This document shows, piece after piece, positions 1 through 6,509 of a stretch of 10,055 nt of DNA. The notes beneath the pieces were generated by a model that did no database searches, was not told where the DNA came from, and saw nothing but the letters and a program-made list of their open reading frames with translations. The stretch's first letter is position 1. Each line of letters starts with the position of its first letter. The position numbers and the translations under genes were made by a program. The stretch lies in NCBI GenBank assembly GCA_029880775.1, contig JAOUNV010000032.1, positions 1-10,055 on the forward strand, given 5' to 3'. The stretch is from Nitrospinota bacterium. GTDB lineage: Bacteria; Nitrospinota_A; UBA7883.

Positions 1-667
1 TCACTATTGTATACCGTCCAGCCAGTTCGTCTATCAGCTCCTCTATCTTGGCCGTGGCCACAGGGTCCAGCGCGGAGCAAGGCTCGTCCATCAGCAGCAC
101 GTCCGGGTCCGCCGCGATGGCCCTGGCGATGCACAGGCGCTGCTGCTGCCCGCCGGAAAGTCCCAAAGCGCTCTGGTTTAGCCGATCCTTCACCTCTTCC
201 CACAGCGCAGAGGACTTAAGCGCTCTCTCCACGGTTTCCAAGATCAGTTTCCTGTCGCGCACCCCATCCACCTTCAAAGGATAGGCCACATTTTCGGCAA
301 TTGTCATGGGGAACGGGTTCGGCTTCTGGAACACCATGCCCATTCGCTTTCGCAGGCCGATCACATCCACATCCGGGTCGAAGATATCATGCCCGTCGAA
401 CTTGATACTCCCCTCCACCCGAAGCCCGTCTATCAGGTCGTTCATCCTGTTAAAGGAGCGCAGCAGGGTTGACTTTCCACAGCCGGAGGGGCCGATGAGC
501 GCCGTCACCAACCCCTTCTCCAGCGCCATTTCCACATCATACAACGCCTGGCTGTCTCCATACCACAAGGAGAAATCCTCCGTCGACACCAGCGAGCCCT
601 CCTCCCCCTTCCGCTCGTGGCGGATGGTGGGATCCTCATGATGATGGCTCAATGCGTTAGCGCTCAT
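1..667 (-). CDS. pstB: Phosphate ABC transporter ATP-binding protein PstB (3' end outside window)
   Basis: PstB is the cytoplasmic ATPase of the PstSCAB phosphate importer and powers phosphate uptake through the PstC-PstA channel. The visible 222 codons contain Walker A GPSGCGKS (about residues 59-66), the Q-loop FQKPNPFP (113-120), the ABC signature LSGGQQQR (170-177) and Walker B LLMDEP (191-196) followed by the D-loop SALDP. The PNPFP after the Q-loop and the CSALDP after Walker B are typical of PstB. The H-loop and C-terminus lie beyond base 1. The N-terminus has a short extension with three histidines before the ABC domain. The ATG at 667 follows the pstA stop by 15 nt, and no strong Shine-Dalgarno is visible, so translation may depend on coupling to pstA. 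It is third in the pstC-pstA-pstB operon. The family assignment is secure. Confidence 0.96.
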   Translation of the reverse strand, partial: MSANALSHHHEDPTIRHERKGEEGSLVSTEDFSLWYGDSQALYDVEMALEKGLVTALIGPSGCGKSTLLRSFNRMNDLIDGLRVEGSIKFDGHDIFDPDVDVIGLRKRMGMVFQKPNPFPMTIAENVAYPLKVDGVRDRKLILETVERALKSSALWEEVKDRLNQSALGLSGGQQQRLCIARAIAADPDVLLMDEPCSALDPVATAKIEELIDELAGRYTIV

Positions 668-682
668 AATATTTTCGATCCA

Positions 683-2359
683 CTAAAAATGTCCCGCCAC
701 ATATTTTTTCTTTAACCTGTTGCGGATAATAATGGCCCCGGCGTTTAACGCCGCCACCACACTCATCAGCAACAGTGTAGTCATAAACACCATCGGCTTG
801 CCCGCCTCCGCGTTGCGCGACTGGAACCCGACATCGTATATATGGAACCCGAGGCACATGAAGCTGCGCTCCAGATGAACATATGGAAACACCATGTCCA
901 CCGGTAGCTCCGGCGCCAGCTTCACCACTCCCACCAGCATCAAAGGGGCGACTTCCCCCGCGCCCCTGGCCATGGCCAGGATCAGCCCCGTCATTATACC
1001 CGGCAAGGCCTTGGGAAGCACGATATACCGGATCGTCTGCCATTTGGAAGCGCCACAGGCCAAAGAACCCTCCCTGGCCGATTGGGGCACCGCGGAGAGC
1101 GCCTCCTCCGTGGCCACTATCACCACTGGCGCCGTGAGTAGGGCCAAAGTCAACGAGGCCCACAGCACACCGCCGGTGCCGAAGGTGGGGCTGGGCAGCC
1201 GCTCGGCGTACATCCAGCCGTCCATCCACCCCCCCACTCCATAGGCGAAGAACCCCAGGCCGAAGATGCCATACACTATCGATGGCACGCCTGCCATGTT
1301 ATTCACAGAAATCCGAACCAGACTCACCAATGCGTTCTGCCTGGCGTACTCCCGCAGATACAGGGCCGCCATTACACCGAAAGGCGCCACCAGCAGCGCC
1401 ATCATTACGGTCATCACGAATGTGCCGAATATGGCGGGCATCACTCCCCCTTCCGTGTTGGCCTCCCTCGGCTCGGCGGTGAGAAACTCCCACCATCGAG
1501 CAATATACACACCAGCCTTGCCGAAGATCCCCTGGGCGTTGGGCCAATACATCCGCACCACACTGCTTTGCCGAATCGTCTTTTCACCGCCGGAGACATC
1601 GGCCATAGTAAAAGTGATGACCGCGTCCTCTGCGTCCAGCCGGGCCGCCTCCGCCGACAACCGGGCGTACTCCGATTCCAGCTTTGCCGCCTCACTCGAG
1701 TTTTCCTTTTCAATGGCGGAGTATTCTTTTGAATCCTTCCCATGCTCCATGGCGGCCCACCTCAGCGACAGCCGGGCGGCTTCCATGGCTCGGTTCACAT
1801 CCCCCAGGGCGCCGCGCTGTATACGCCGGATATTTTCGCGCCTTTCGTGAGCCTGGCTAATCAAGTCCTGGAGCTCGCTCTCCCCCAGTTTGCTCGCCGC
1901 AGTAATCGCCTCCCCCGCGCTCGCGGAGACCAGCCGTCCTATAAACGGCCCCCACTCCAGCCGCTCCACCAGCACGATATCTTCCGGCGCCTCGATCGAC
2001 TTTACATCCGGCTCCGCCACCCACTTAAAGTCCTCGCCGGTCAGGTCGAAGTTCCCCACCCGGTAAAGAGAACGAGTCCCCTGCGCAGAGGACTTCTTCT
2101 CACTATGGAGGGAGTAGGTTTCCGTCCGGACCTTCTCGCCTGCCGTGCGGGCGCCATCCGCCATGGTGATGACGGCCACCGGCCTGGGCCAGAACGCTTT
2201 TAGTCCATTGTATGTAATAAGCGCCAGAAACCCGATTATCATCACCACTCCGCCGACCAGGGCTCCGCCCAACAGCCAGACATACGGCTCTCCCCTGGCG
2301 GAAAGGGGCGCGTGGGCGCTTCTGCGGGGGGGGTGTTCCATATCGCTTTGCGTAGCCAT
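683..2359 (-). CDS. pstA: Phosphate ABC transporter permease PstA, long form with coiled-coil extracytoplasmic domain
   Basis: PstA is one of the two inner-membrane subunits forming the phosphate channel. The protein is about 558 residues, against roughly 280-300 for the short PstA of E. coli. A first membrane segment lies near residues 28-56. A large extracytoplasmic region (about 60-300) follows, and its part at 165-245 is rich in Glu, Lys, Arg and Ala and looks like a long coiled coil. The transport domain occupies 305-550, with the EAA loop at about 418-440 (TEEALSAVPQ and GSLACGASKWQT), followed by ILAMARGAGEVAPL. Long PstA proteins with an N-terminal domain of this sort (Pfam DUF3333 type) are known in Proteobacteria. 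The reading frame also allows GTG at 2362. I prefer ATG at 2359 because GAGG lies 5 nt before it and the TGATG overlap with the pstC stop suggests translational coupling. Confidence 0.94.
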   Translation of the reverse strand: MATQSDMEHPPRRSAHAPLSARGEPYVWLLGGALVGGVVMIIGFLALITYNGLKAFWPRPVAVITMADGARTAGEKVRTETYSLHSEKKSSAQGTRSLYRVGNFDLTGEDFKWVAEPDVKSIEAPEDIVLVERLEWGPFIGRLVSASAGEAITAASKLGESELQDLISQAHERRENIRRIQRGALGDVNRAMEAARLSLRWAAMEHGKDSKEYSAIEKENSSEAAKLESEYARLSAEAARLDAEDAVITFTMADVSGGEKTIRQSSVVRMYWPNAQGIFGKAGVYIARWWEFLTAEPREANTEGGVMPAIFGTFVMTVMMALLVAPFGVMAALYLREYARQNALVSLVRISVNNMAGVPSIVYGIFGLGFFAYGVGGWMDGWMYAERLPSPTFGTGGVLWASLTLALLTAPVVIVATEEALSAVPQSAREGSLACGASKWQTIRYIVLPKALPGIMTGLILAMARGAGEVAPLMLVGVVKLAPELPVDMVFPYVHLERSFMCLGFHIYDVGFQSRNAEAGKPMVFMTTLLLMSVVAALNAGAIIIRNRLKKKYVAGHF

Positions 2360-4998
2360 CACAGCCTCGAAAATCTTTTTCTAAACCGCAGGCGCACAAT
2401 CTCCGCCAGGGTATTGATCACGAAAGTCATCATAAACAAGGTGAGGCCGGAGAGAAACAGGGTTCTATATAATGTTCCCCCCACCACCGCCTCCGGCAGC
2501 TCCACTGCTATATTGGCCGACAAGGCCCGCAGCCCGCCGAAGACATTAAGCTCCATCACGGGAGTGTTCCCGGCGGCCATCACCACGATCATGGTCTCCC
2601 CCACGGCCCGGCCCATGCCGATCATCACGGCGGAAAATATCCCGCTGACGGCTGTGGGAACCACCACCCACATCGCCGTCTGCCATACAGTGGCGCCGCA
2701 GCCCAGGCTGGCGCCGCGCAGATGGTCCGGCACTGCGGCCAGAGCGTCCTCGGCGAGGGTGTATATGATGGGGATGACGGCAAATCCCATGGCGAAGCCG
2801 ACTATCAGGGTATTGCGCTGGACATAGGGGCCCACCAGACCGTCGCGGGGGTCTAGCCCAGCGCCCTGGGCCGCCACGGCGGCGATCCATGCCAAAAGCG
2901 CGGCGGATATAGCCACCATGGAAGCCTTGGCCAGTTCCATGGCTCCGGCGCCCAGCCCCCCCTGGGTCTGACTACCCCGGCGCCCTCCCCTTCCGGTATA
3001 TCGCGCCCCGGCCACAGCCACGACTGCGGCGGCCATGGGGAAAAACAGCATAAAAAGAAAGGGAACAGCGGATGAGTCTTTGTCTGTGAGCCACCGCTTG
3101 AAATCCCCGCCGAAAAAGCCTGATTCGAATATACCGCCTAGCGCCACCGTCGCCAAAATCCCCACGCCCATGGCCGCGGCTATCGCTATGAACTTGAATC
3201 GCCCCGAAAGCCTCTCCGACAAAGGCTGCGGAAGAAGCTGCCACAGCATAGCGCCCACCACCAGGGAAAGAGGGATCAGTAGCCCGCCGAGCAACACCGG
3301 GCCGACTCCCCGCTCCACCACCGGCGCCAGCACAAGAGCCGCGACGAATCCTAACGCCACCGATGGAAGAGAAGCCATCATCTCCATGGCGGTTTTTAGC
3401 GGAGCGCGATGGTTCTTCTCCAGGAACTCGGAGGTGAATACAGCCGCCAGCAAAGCCACCGGCACAGCAAAGAGCATGGAATAAAAGGTGGCTTTCAAGG
3501 TGCCGAAGATCAACGGCATCAAAGAGAGCTTCGGCTCGAAATCATCGGTGGCCGCTGATGATTGCCATGTGTAGGATGGCTCCTTGTAGCCCTCATACCA
3601 CACTTTCCCGAAAAAGGCCCGCCAGGAAGCCTCCGGGTGAGGGACCTTTATCTCCCACAGGCGGATCGCGCCGCTATCTGTGGCCAGCAACGCGCCGTCC
3701 AGGAGGGATGTAACATCCAGGCCCCGGACACTGCCTGGCGCCTTGGAGTTCAGCCGCAATATCACACTCTCCCCCGCGCCGTTGCGAAGCCACAGCTCTC
3801 CTGGACCGGCGGTGAGAAAGGACTTGCCCCCAGCCGCCGGTACTATAGCCGTCACTGGCCCCTTGTGCGGCTCCAACTGTCTGGCCCGGACCACCTTATA
3901 ACCATCCGCCGCGACGGAACCGGGATTAGACAGTATGAAATGTATCCCCACACCGCCATCGGAGCCGCCCACTGCCAGCGACTGCCGACCCGACATAAAA
4001 GCGGCCGCCGTCACCCGCACACCAGGCGAGGTGAGGCTGACGGTCTCCGCCAGGAAGGCCTGGGAAGGCTTGCGGACATTGTAGCGGTACAACACCCCAT
4101 CCCCGGCCACCAGCAGGATATCCATCCCGTTCTCCGTGAGGAAAAGTCTCGGTTTATCCAGCGCTTTGGGCGCCATTGGCAGGGTGTATGATTTGACCGA
4201 TATCTTCATCTTCCCGGTCATCATGTTCTTCTTGGTCTTGGCGATGCGCAGCGACAATCCGCCATTGGAATCCAGAGTGGCCAGAGCGTTAATACGTTTG
4301 CGCTGCCTCCCGAAAACGGCCATCGAAATGGCCTCCACTTTCCCACCGTCTCTGTTTTTTATTATCTTTGCCGTGGTGGCTTCCACTTGCGCCACGCGGA
4401 TCTGTTCACCCGCCACCTTGCTGTAGACAGCGCCATCCCCAATCCAGTCGCCCTCCCCCAATGGGCGCATGCCGGAGAGGTCGAACCCCGCAGGGAGGAC
4501 TTCCACTTTAAAACTGATCGACCCGAAAGCCACGGAACCATCGGCAAAACCGGCGGCCCAGCCATCCGCGCCTTTGTCGAACGCCAGCGCGGTAGGCTCG
4601 GCGCCGTTAAAATCGAGCTTGGTCTCGGAGACGATCTCCCCGCTTTTGGGATGGTATGCGACAATGCGCCCTGTCGGGCCGATCTCCACCGCCAAATGAT
4701 GATACTCGTCGAGCATGGTGACCGAGCTTTTGGTCCACGGCGCCGGGCGGGTGGCGCTATTTACCCCCGTGACCACTCCGGCCCGAAACAGAGGGACAAC
4801 CTGGCTAATAAGGTATACAAGTATCCCCATCACAGCGGCTATTACCAATATCCCGCCGGTCGATATCACATATCCTGCCAGGAAGTCCGCCACCAATACC
4901 AGGCGCCTGGTCTCCTTCGGCCTCCTGTATCCGGTCGGCGAGTCGGCTCCCTGGTCCGTGGAAATGTGATCCGCCTGATTCATCCGCTCTTCAACCAT
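2359..4998 (-). CDS. pstC: Phosphate ABC transporter permease PstC, long form with propeller-like periplasmic domain
   Basis: PstC is the partner permease of PstA in the inner membrane. At 879 residues it is far longer than the roughly 320-residue short form. A membrane segment at about 44-71 is followed by roughly 400 residues of repetitive beta-rich sequence (about 80-455), with short repeating strands such as GVLYRYNV, GELWLRNG and GAIRLWEI that resemble WD40-type propeller blades. The permease domain starts near 490 (PLIFGTLKATFYS). The EAA loop is at about 749-780 (EDALAAVPDHLRGASLGCGA) and is followed by GMGRAVGETM. A hydrophilic, glycine-rich stretch at about 665-690 separates membrane segments inside the domain. 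An in-frame TAA directly precedes ATG 4998, so the start cannot be further upstream; ATG 4983 is an alternative. It is first in the operon, preceded by a Pho-box promoter. The PstC call is secure, the propeller fold is an inference. Confidence 0.94.
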   Translation of the reverse strand: MVEERMNQADHISTDQGADSPTGYRRPKETRRLVLVADFLAGYVISTGGILVIAAVMGILVYLISQVVPLFRAGVVTGVNSATRPAPWTKSSVTMLDEYHHLAVEIGPTGRIVAYHPKSGEIVSETKLDFNGAEPTALAFDKGADGWAAGFADGSVAFGSISFKVEVLPAGFDLSGMRPLGEGDWIGDGAVYSKVAGEQIRVAQVEATTAKIIKNRDGGKVEAISMAVFGRQRKRINALATLDSNGGLSLRIAKTKKNMMTGKMKISVKSYTLPMAPKALDKPRLFLTENGMDILLVAGDGVLYRYNVRKPSQAFLAETVSLTSPGVRVTAAAFMSGRQSLAVGGSDGGVGIHFILSNPGSVAADGYKVVRARQLEPHKGPVTAIVPAAGGKSFLTAGPGELWLRNGAGESVILRLNSKAPGSVRGLDVTSLLDGALLATDSGAIRLWEIKVPHPEASWRAFFGKVWYEGYKEPSYTWQSSAATDDFEPKLSLMPLIFGTLKATFYSMLFAVPVALLAAVFTSEFLEKNHRAPLKTAMEMMASLPSVALGFVAALVLAPVVERGVGPVLLGGLLIPLSLVVGAMLWQLLPQPLSERLSGRFKFIAIAAAMGVGILATVALGGIFESGFFGGDFKRWLTDKDSSAVPFLFMLFFPMAAAVVAVAGARYTGRGGRRGSQTQGGLGAGAMELAKASMVAISAALLAWIAAVAAQGAGLDPRDGLVGPYVQRNTLIVGFAMGFAVIPIIYTLAEDALAAVPDHLRGASLGCGATVWQTAMWVVVPTAVSGIFSAVMIGMGRAVGETMIVVMAAGNTPVMELNVFGGLRALSANIAVELPEAVVGGTLYRTLFLSGLTLFMMTFVINTLAEIVRLRFRKRFSRL

Positions 4999-5020
4999 TT
5001 AATGGGGAAAAAACCCAACG

Positions 5021-5030
5021 CCTCCCTCCT
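5021..5030 (-). promoter_or_regulatory. Strong Shine-Dalgarno-like sequence displaced from the pstC start
   Basis: The minus strand reads AGGAGGGAGG here, an excellent anti-16S match. It ends 22 nt before the pstC ATG at 4998, too far for normal initiation there. No ATG or GTG follows it at proper distance. A TTG two nucleotides downstream is out of frame with pstC. It may be fortuitous, or the intervening GGG-TTTTTT-CCC could fold and shorten the distance. Near ATG 4998 itself no good Shine-Dalgarno is seen. Confidence 0.35.
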
Positions 5031-5049
5031 ATATGTGGGAGACCTTCTT

Positions 5050-5067
5050 TATACTTCACAAAGTATA
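5050..5067. repeat. Perfect 7-bp inverted repeat over the pst -10 box
   Basis: TATACTT (5050-5056) and AAGTATA (5061-5067) form a perfect inverted repeat around CACA. It covers the proposed -10 element and start site of the pst promoter, so it could be an operator or simply a consequence of the AT-rich promoter. Because it is a palindrome, TATACT also reads on the plus strand, but no convincing plus-strand -35 is present. Confidence 0.5.
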
Positions 5068-5096
5068 CTCCCTCCATTATTACGACAATGTTACAG
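5062..5096 (-). promoter_or_regulatory. Candidate PhoB-dependent promoter of the pst operon
   Basis: On the minus strand, 5096-5079 reads CTGTAACATTGTCGTAAT. This fits a Pho box: two imperfect CTGTCAT-like heptamers, with 5 of 7 and 4 of 7 matches, separated by the 4-nt ATTG. A -10 element TATACT lies at 5067-5062 after an 11-nt gap, close to the box-to-minus-10 distance in known PhoB promoters, where the box replaces the -35. A start site near 5055 would give a leader of about 57 nt before pstC. The gene context supports PhoB control; PhoB itself is not in the window. Confidence 0.6.
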
Positions 5097-5239
5097 CTGG
5101 TTTTCGGTTTTGTGAATTCCCGCCGCTTCGTGTGCAGGATATTGAATACATTGGGTATGCCCAGGAATAAGTTGGGAGCAGGAGGGTCTCTTATTAAAGA
5201 CGGCTATGTGCATATAAGTGGACACATATGAGGTTTCGC

Positions 5240-5259
5240 TTATAGAGCGTCTCTATAAT
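5240..5259 (+). promoter_or_regulatory. Palindrome overlapping a TATAAT -10 candidate
   Basis: TTATAGAG (5240-5247), CGT, CTCTATAA (5251-5258) is a perfect 8-bp inverted repeat. Its right arm contains TATAAT at 5254-5259, a consensus -10 on the plus strand. No good -35 is present 16-18 nt upstream, so if it is a promoter it would need an activator. The geometry fits a repressor operator covering a promoter for the lipoprotein gene at 5394, with a leader of about 130 nt. The symmetry is seen directly; the function is inferred. Confidence 0.4.
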
Positions 5260-5380
5260 TTATTGTATTTTCACTGTTTTACCCACAAGCGCTTTGGTAC
5301 GGAAACTGCTGTGTAGGTTTACATAGAGATATTTGTGAACTCTGGGTTTGAGAGATTTTATAGTAGTCGATTATTTAGAA

Positions 5381-5387
5381 AGGCAGG
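5381..5387 (+). promoter_or_regulatory. Shine-Dalgarno of the first lipoprotein gene
   Basis: AGGCAGG ends 6 nt before ATG 5394, an acceptable ribosome binding site. A second in-frame ATG at 5409 has AGGA only 3 nt away, so 5394 is the better start. Confidence 0.6.
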
Positions 5388-5393
5388 ATAGAG

Positions 5394-6128
5394 ATGAGAA
5401 CAGGACCTATGACCAACTACATTAGGAAGGCGGGCTTTAGCTTTGCCATGCTGGCTTTGGTGGCGATGGTTTTGCCAGCCTGCGGAAGCGGAGCCAGTGG
5501 CAACAAAGTTTCCGGCAGCGCCATCTATAATGATGGCTCGGCTGCCCGAGCGAACTGGTTAGTCTCCGGTAGTGAGCCGATGACCGGTGTCCTGGTGCAG
5601 CTAGTGGACGCAGAGGGCACTGTGGTGGCCGAAACCTACGTCGACTCTGACGGCAACTTCTCTTTCGGCAACGTGGAGGAAGGGGACTACACCCTGCGGT
5701 TCATTGATCCGGATACGGGGGATGTCATTACAGAAGTTACCGTAAGCATCTTGGAAGGCGACGACGCGACGCTCAACGGTTCCTTTAACGACAGCCAGGC
5801 GACGTGGACAGTTGAATTCGATTCAAACGACGGCGACTCTTCGTTGAACGACATCCAGCAGCAAAGAGCCACTAAAATTGGCGATCTTGCAGGCATTTCC
5901 GGCAGCGATGTGGAGGCGATGCGTCTTTCCGGCATGGGCTGGGGACAGATAGCCCACGAACTGGGCTTGCATCCAGGCCACCTGGGTATGGGACACCCGG
6001 ACGGATGGGATCCCAAGAAAACCAGAGAGGCCAAAAACGCTGGCAGAAAAGACAAGGACAAGGGTAAACCTAAAAATCCCGGTAACGGCAATAATGGCAA
6101 TGGTAACGGCAATGGGAATAATAAATAG
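5394..6128 (+). CDS. Secreted lipoprotein with beta-sandwich domain and C-terminal MRLSGMGWG motif (paralogue 1)
   Basis: I cannot assign a specific function. The 244-residue product starts with a lipoprotein signal peptide: basic residues at 11-12, a hydrophobic core at 14-28, and lipobox LPAC with the lipidated cysteine at 30. Residues about 38-145 look like a transthyretin/carboxypeptidase-regulatory or CNA-B-like beta-sandwich, with GVLVQLVDAEG, DGNFSFGNVEEGDYTLRF and a closing TWTVEF. A helical segment with QQQ follows, then the motif MRLSGMGWG (176-184) and IAHELGLHPGHLG. The tail (about 205-244) is highly basic and then Gly/Asn-rich. The gene 380 bp downstream encodes a clear paralogue with the same order of parts. 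A terminator at 6161 makes this a single-gene unit. Export to the envelope is well supported; the surface, binding or assembly role is open. Confidence 0.88.
   Translation: MRTGPMTNYIRKAGFSFAMLALVAMVLPACGSGASGNKVSGSAIYNDGSAARANWLVSGSEPMTGVLVQLVDAEGTVVAETYVDSDGNFSFGNVEEGDYTLRFIDPDTGDVITEVTVSILEGDDATLNGSFNDSQATWTVEFDSNDGDSSLNDIQQQRATKIGDLAGISGSDVEAMRLSGMGWGQIAHELGLHPGHLGMGHPDGWDPKKTREAKNAGRKDKDKGKPKNPGNGNNGNGNGNGNNK
6081..6122 (+). repeat. Gly-Asn codon repeat at the 3' end of the first lipoprotein gene
   Basis: Degenerate GGN-AAY hexamers encode the run GNGNNGNGNGNGNN just before the final lysine. Codons vary (GGT, GGC, GGG with AAC, AAT), so the DNA repeat is imperfect. It is a flexible low-complexity protein tail rather than a separate element. 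Confidence 0.7.
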
Positions 6129-6160
6129 CGGCAAGCTATATTGATCAAACCTCAACAATC

Positions 6161-6191
6161 AGCCCGGCTGTCATGGCCGGGCTTTTTTTTT
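6161..6191 (+). terminator. Intrinsic terminator of the first lipoprotein gene
   Basis: AGCCCGGC (6161-6168) pairs perfectly with GCCGGGCT (6176-6183) across the 7-nt loop TGTCATG, followed by a run of nine T (6183-6191). It lies 32 nt after the stop codon. Its core and loop nearly match the terminator of the downstream paralogue. Confidence 0.92.
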
Positions 6192-6509
6192 GCGCCACAA
6201 TCAATTACCCCACCCACAATTACTTTGCGCTTTCAGCCATAAGCCGTTCCCTTTTTCATAGCGGCGCCCTTCCGCTAAAATCCGGGCGGCCCAGCTGTAA
6301 CCATTATCCGACGCTCAAGTGCACTAATGGATACGCTCTTGATTTTGCTATTTTACTGGCATCTCTATATGCCTGTTACATAGACACTTACAGTATCGCT
6401 TAGTTGGCGCCATAATTGCTTTACAGTGTATTGAATGCGATTGGCACTGAACAGACCATGTTTGGAAATTGATGAAACATATATCATAAGCTGTGGAAGG
6501 AAGTCAAAA
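6192..6509 (+). other. Intergenic region upstream of the second lipoprotein gene
   Basis: About 320 bp between the terminator and the next start, with no supportable gene. A TTGATT at 6339-6344 could be a -35, but the nearest -10-like sequences (TCTATA at 6364, TATATG at 6366) are 19-21 nt away, so no promoter is claimed. The second lipoprotein gene must have a promoter here, because the preceding terminator is strong. Confidence 0.5.
6497..6503 (+). promoter_or_regulatory. Shine-Dalgarno that fixes the second lipoprotein start
   Basis: AAGGAAG lies 6 nt before ATG 6510. The frame is open upstream to an ATG at 6435, but that start has no ribosome binding site and would put 25 extra residues before the signal peptide. 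ATG 6549 is also possible but has a weaker site. Confidence 0.65.

Larger units (their letters stand above)
5097..5393. other. AT-rich divergent intergenic region between pstC and the first lipoprotein gene
   Basis: About 300 bp without a supportable gene on either strand. It holds the upstream edge of the pst promoter, the 5240-5258 palindrome with TATAAT, and a looser inverted repeat TATGTG (5205-5210) / CACATA (5223-5228). A second weak -10-like TATAGT lies at 5359-5364, without a convincing -35. No terminator or structured RNA was recognised. Confidence 0.6.

Noticed and set aside
657..1229. Minus-strand 190-codon frame within pstA
   Set aside because: It is a different frame inside pstA with low-complexity Gly/Arg content. 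The pstA frame carries the clear family motifs.
4387..5115. Plus-strand 242-codon open frame across the pstC start and promoter
   Set aside because: It lies opposite the pstC coding strand and over the Pho-box promoter, has no recognisable domain, and is explained as a shadow of high-GC pstC codons.
6173..6403. Plus-strand 76-codon open frame starting inside the first terminator
   Set aside because: It begins in the loop of a strong terminator, has no ribosome binding site and no protein-like composition.
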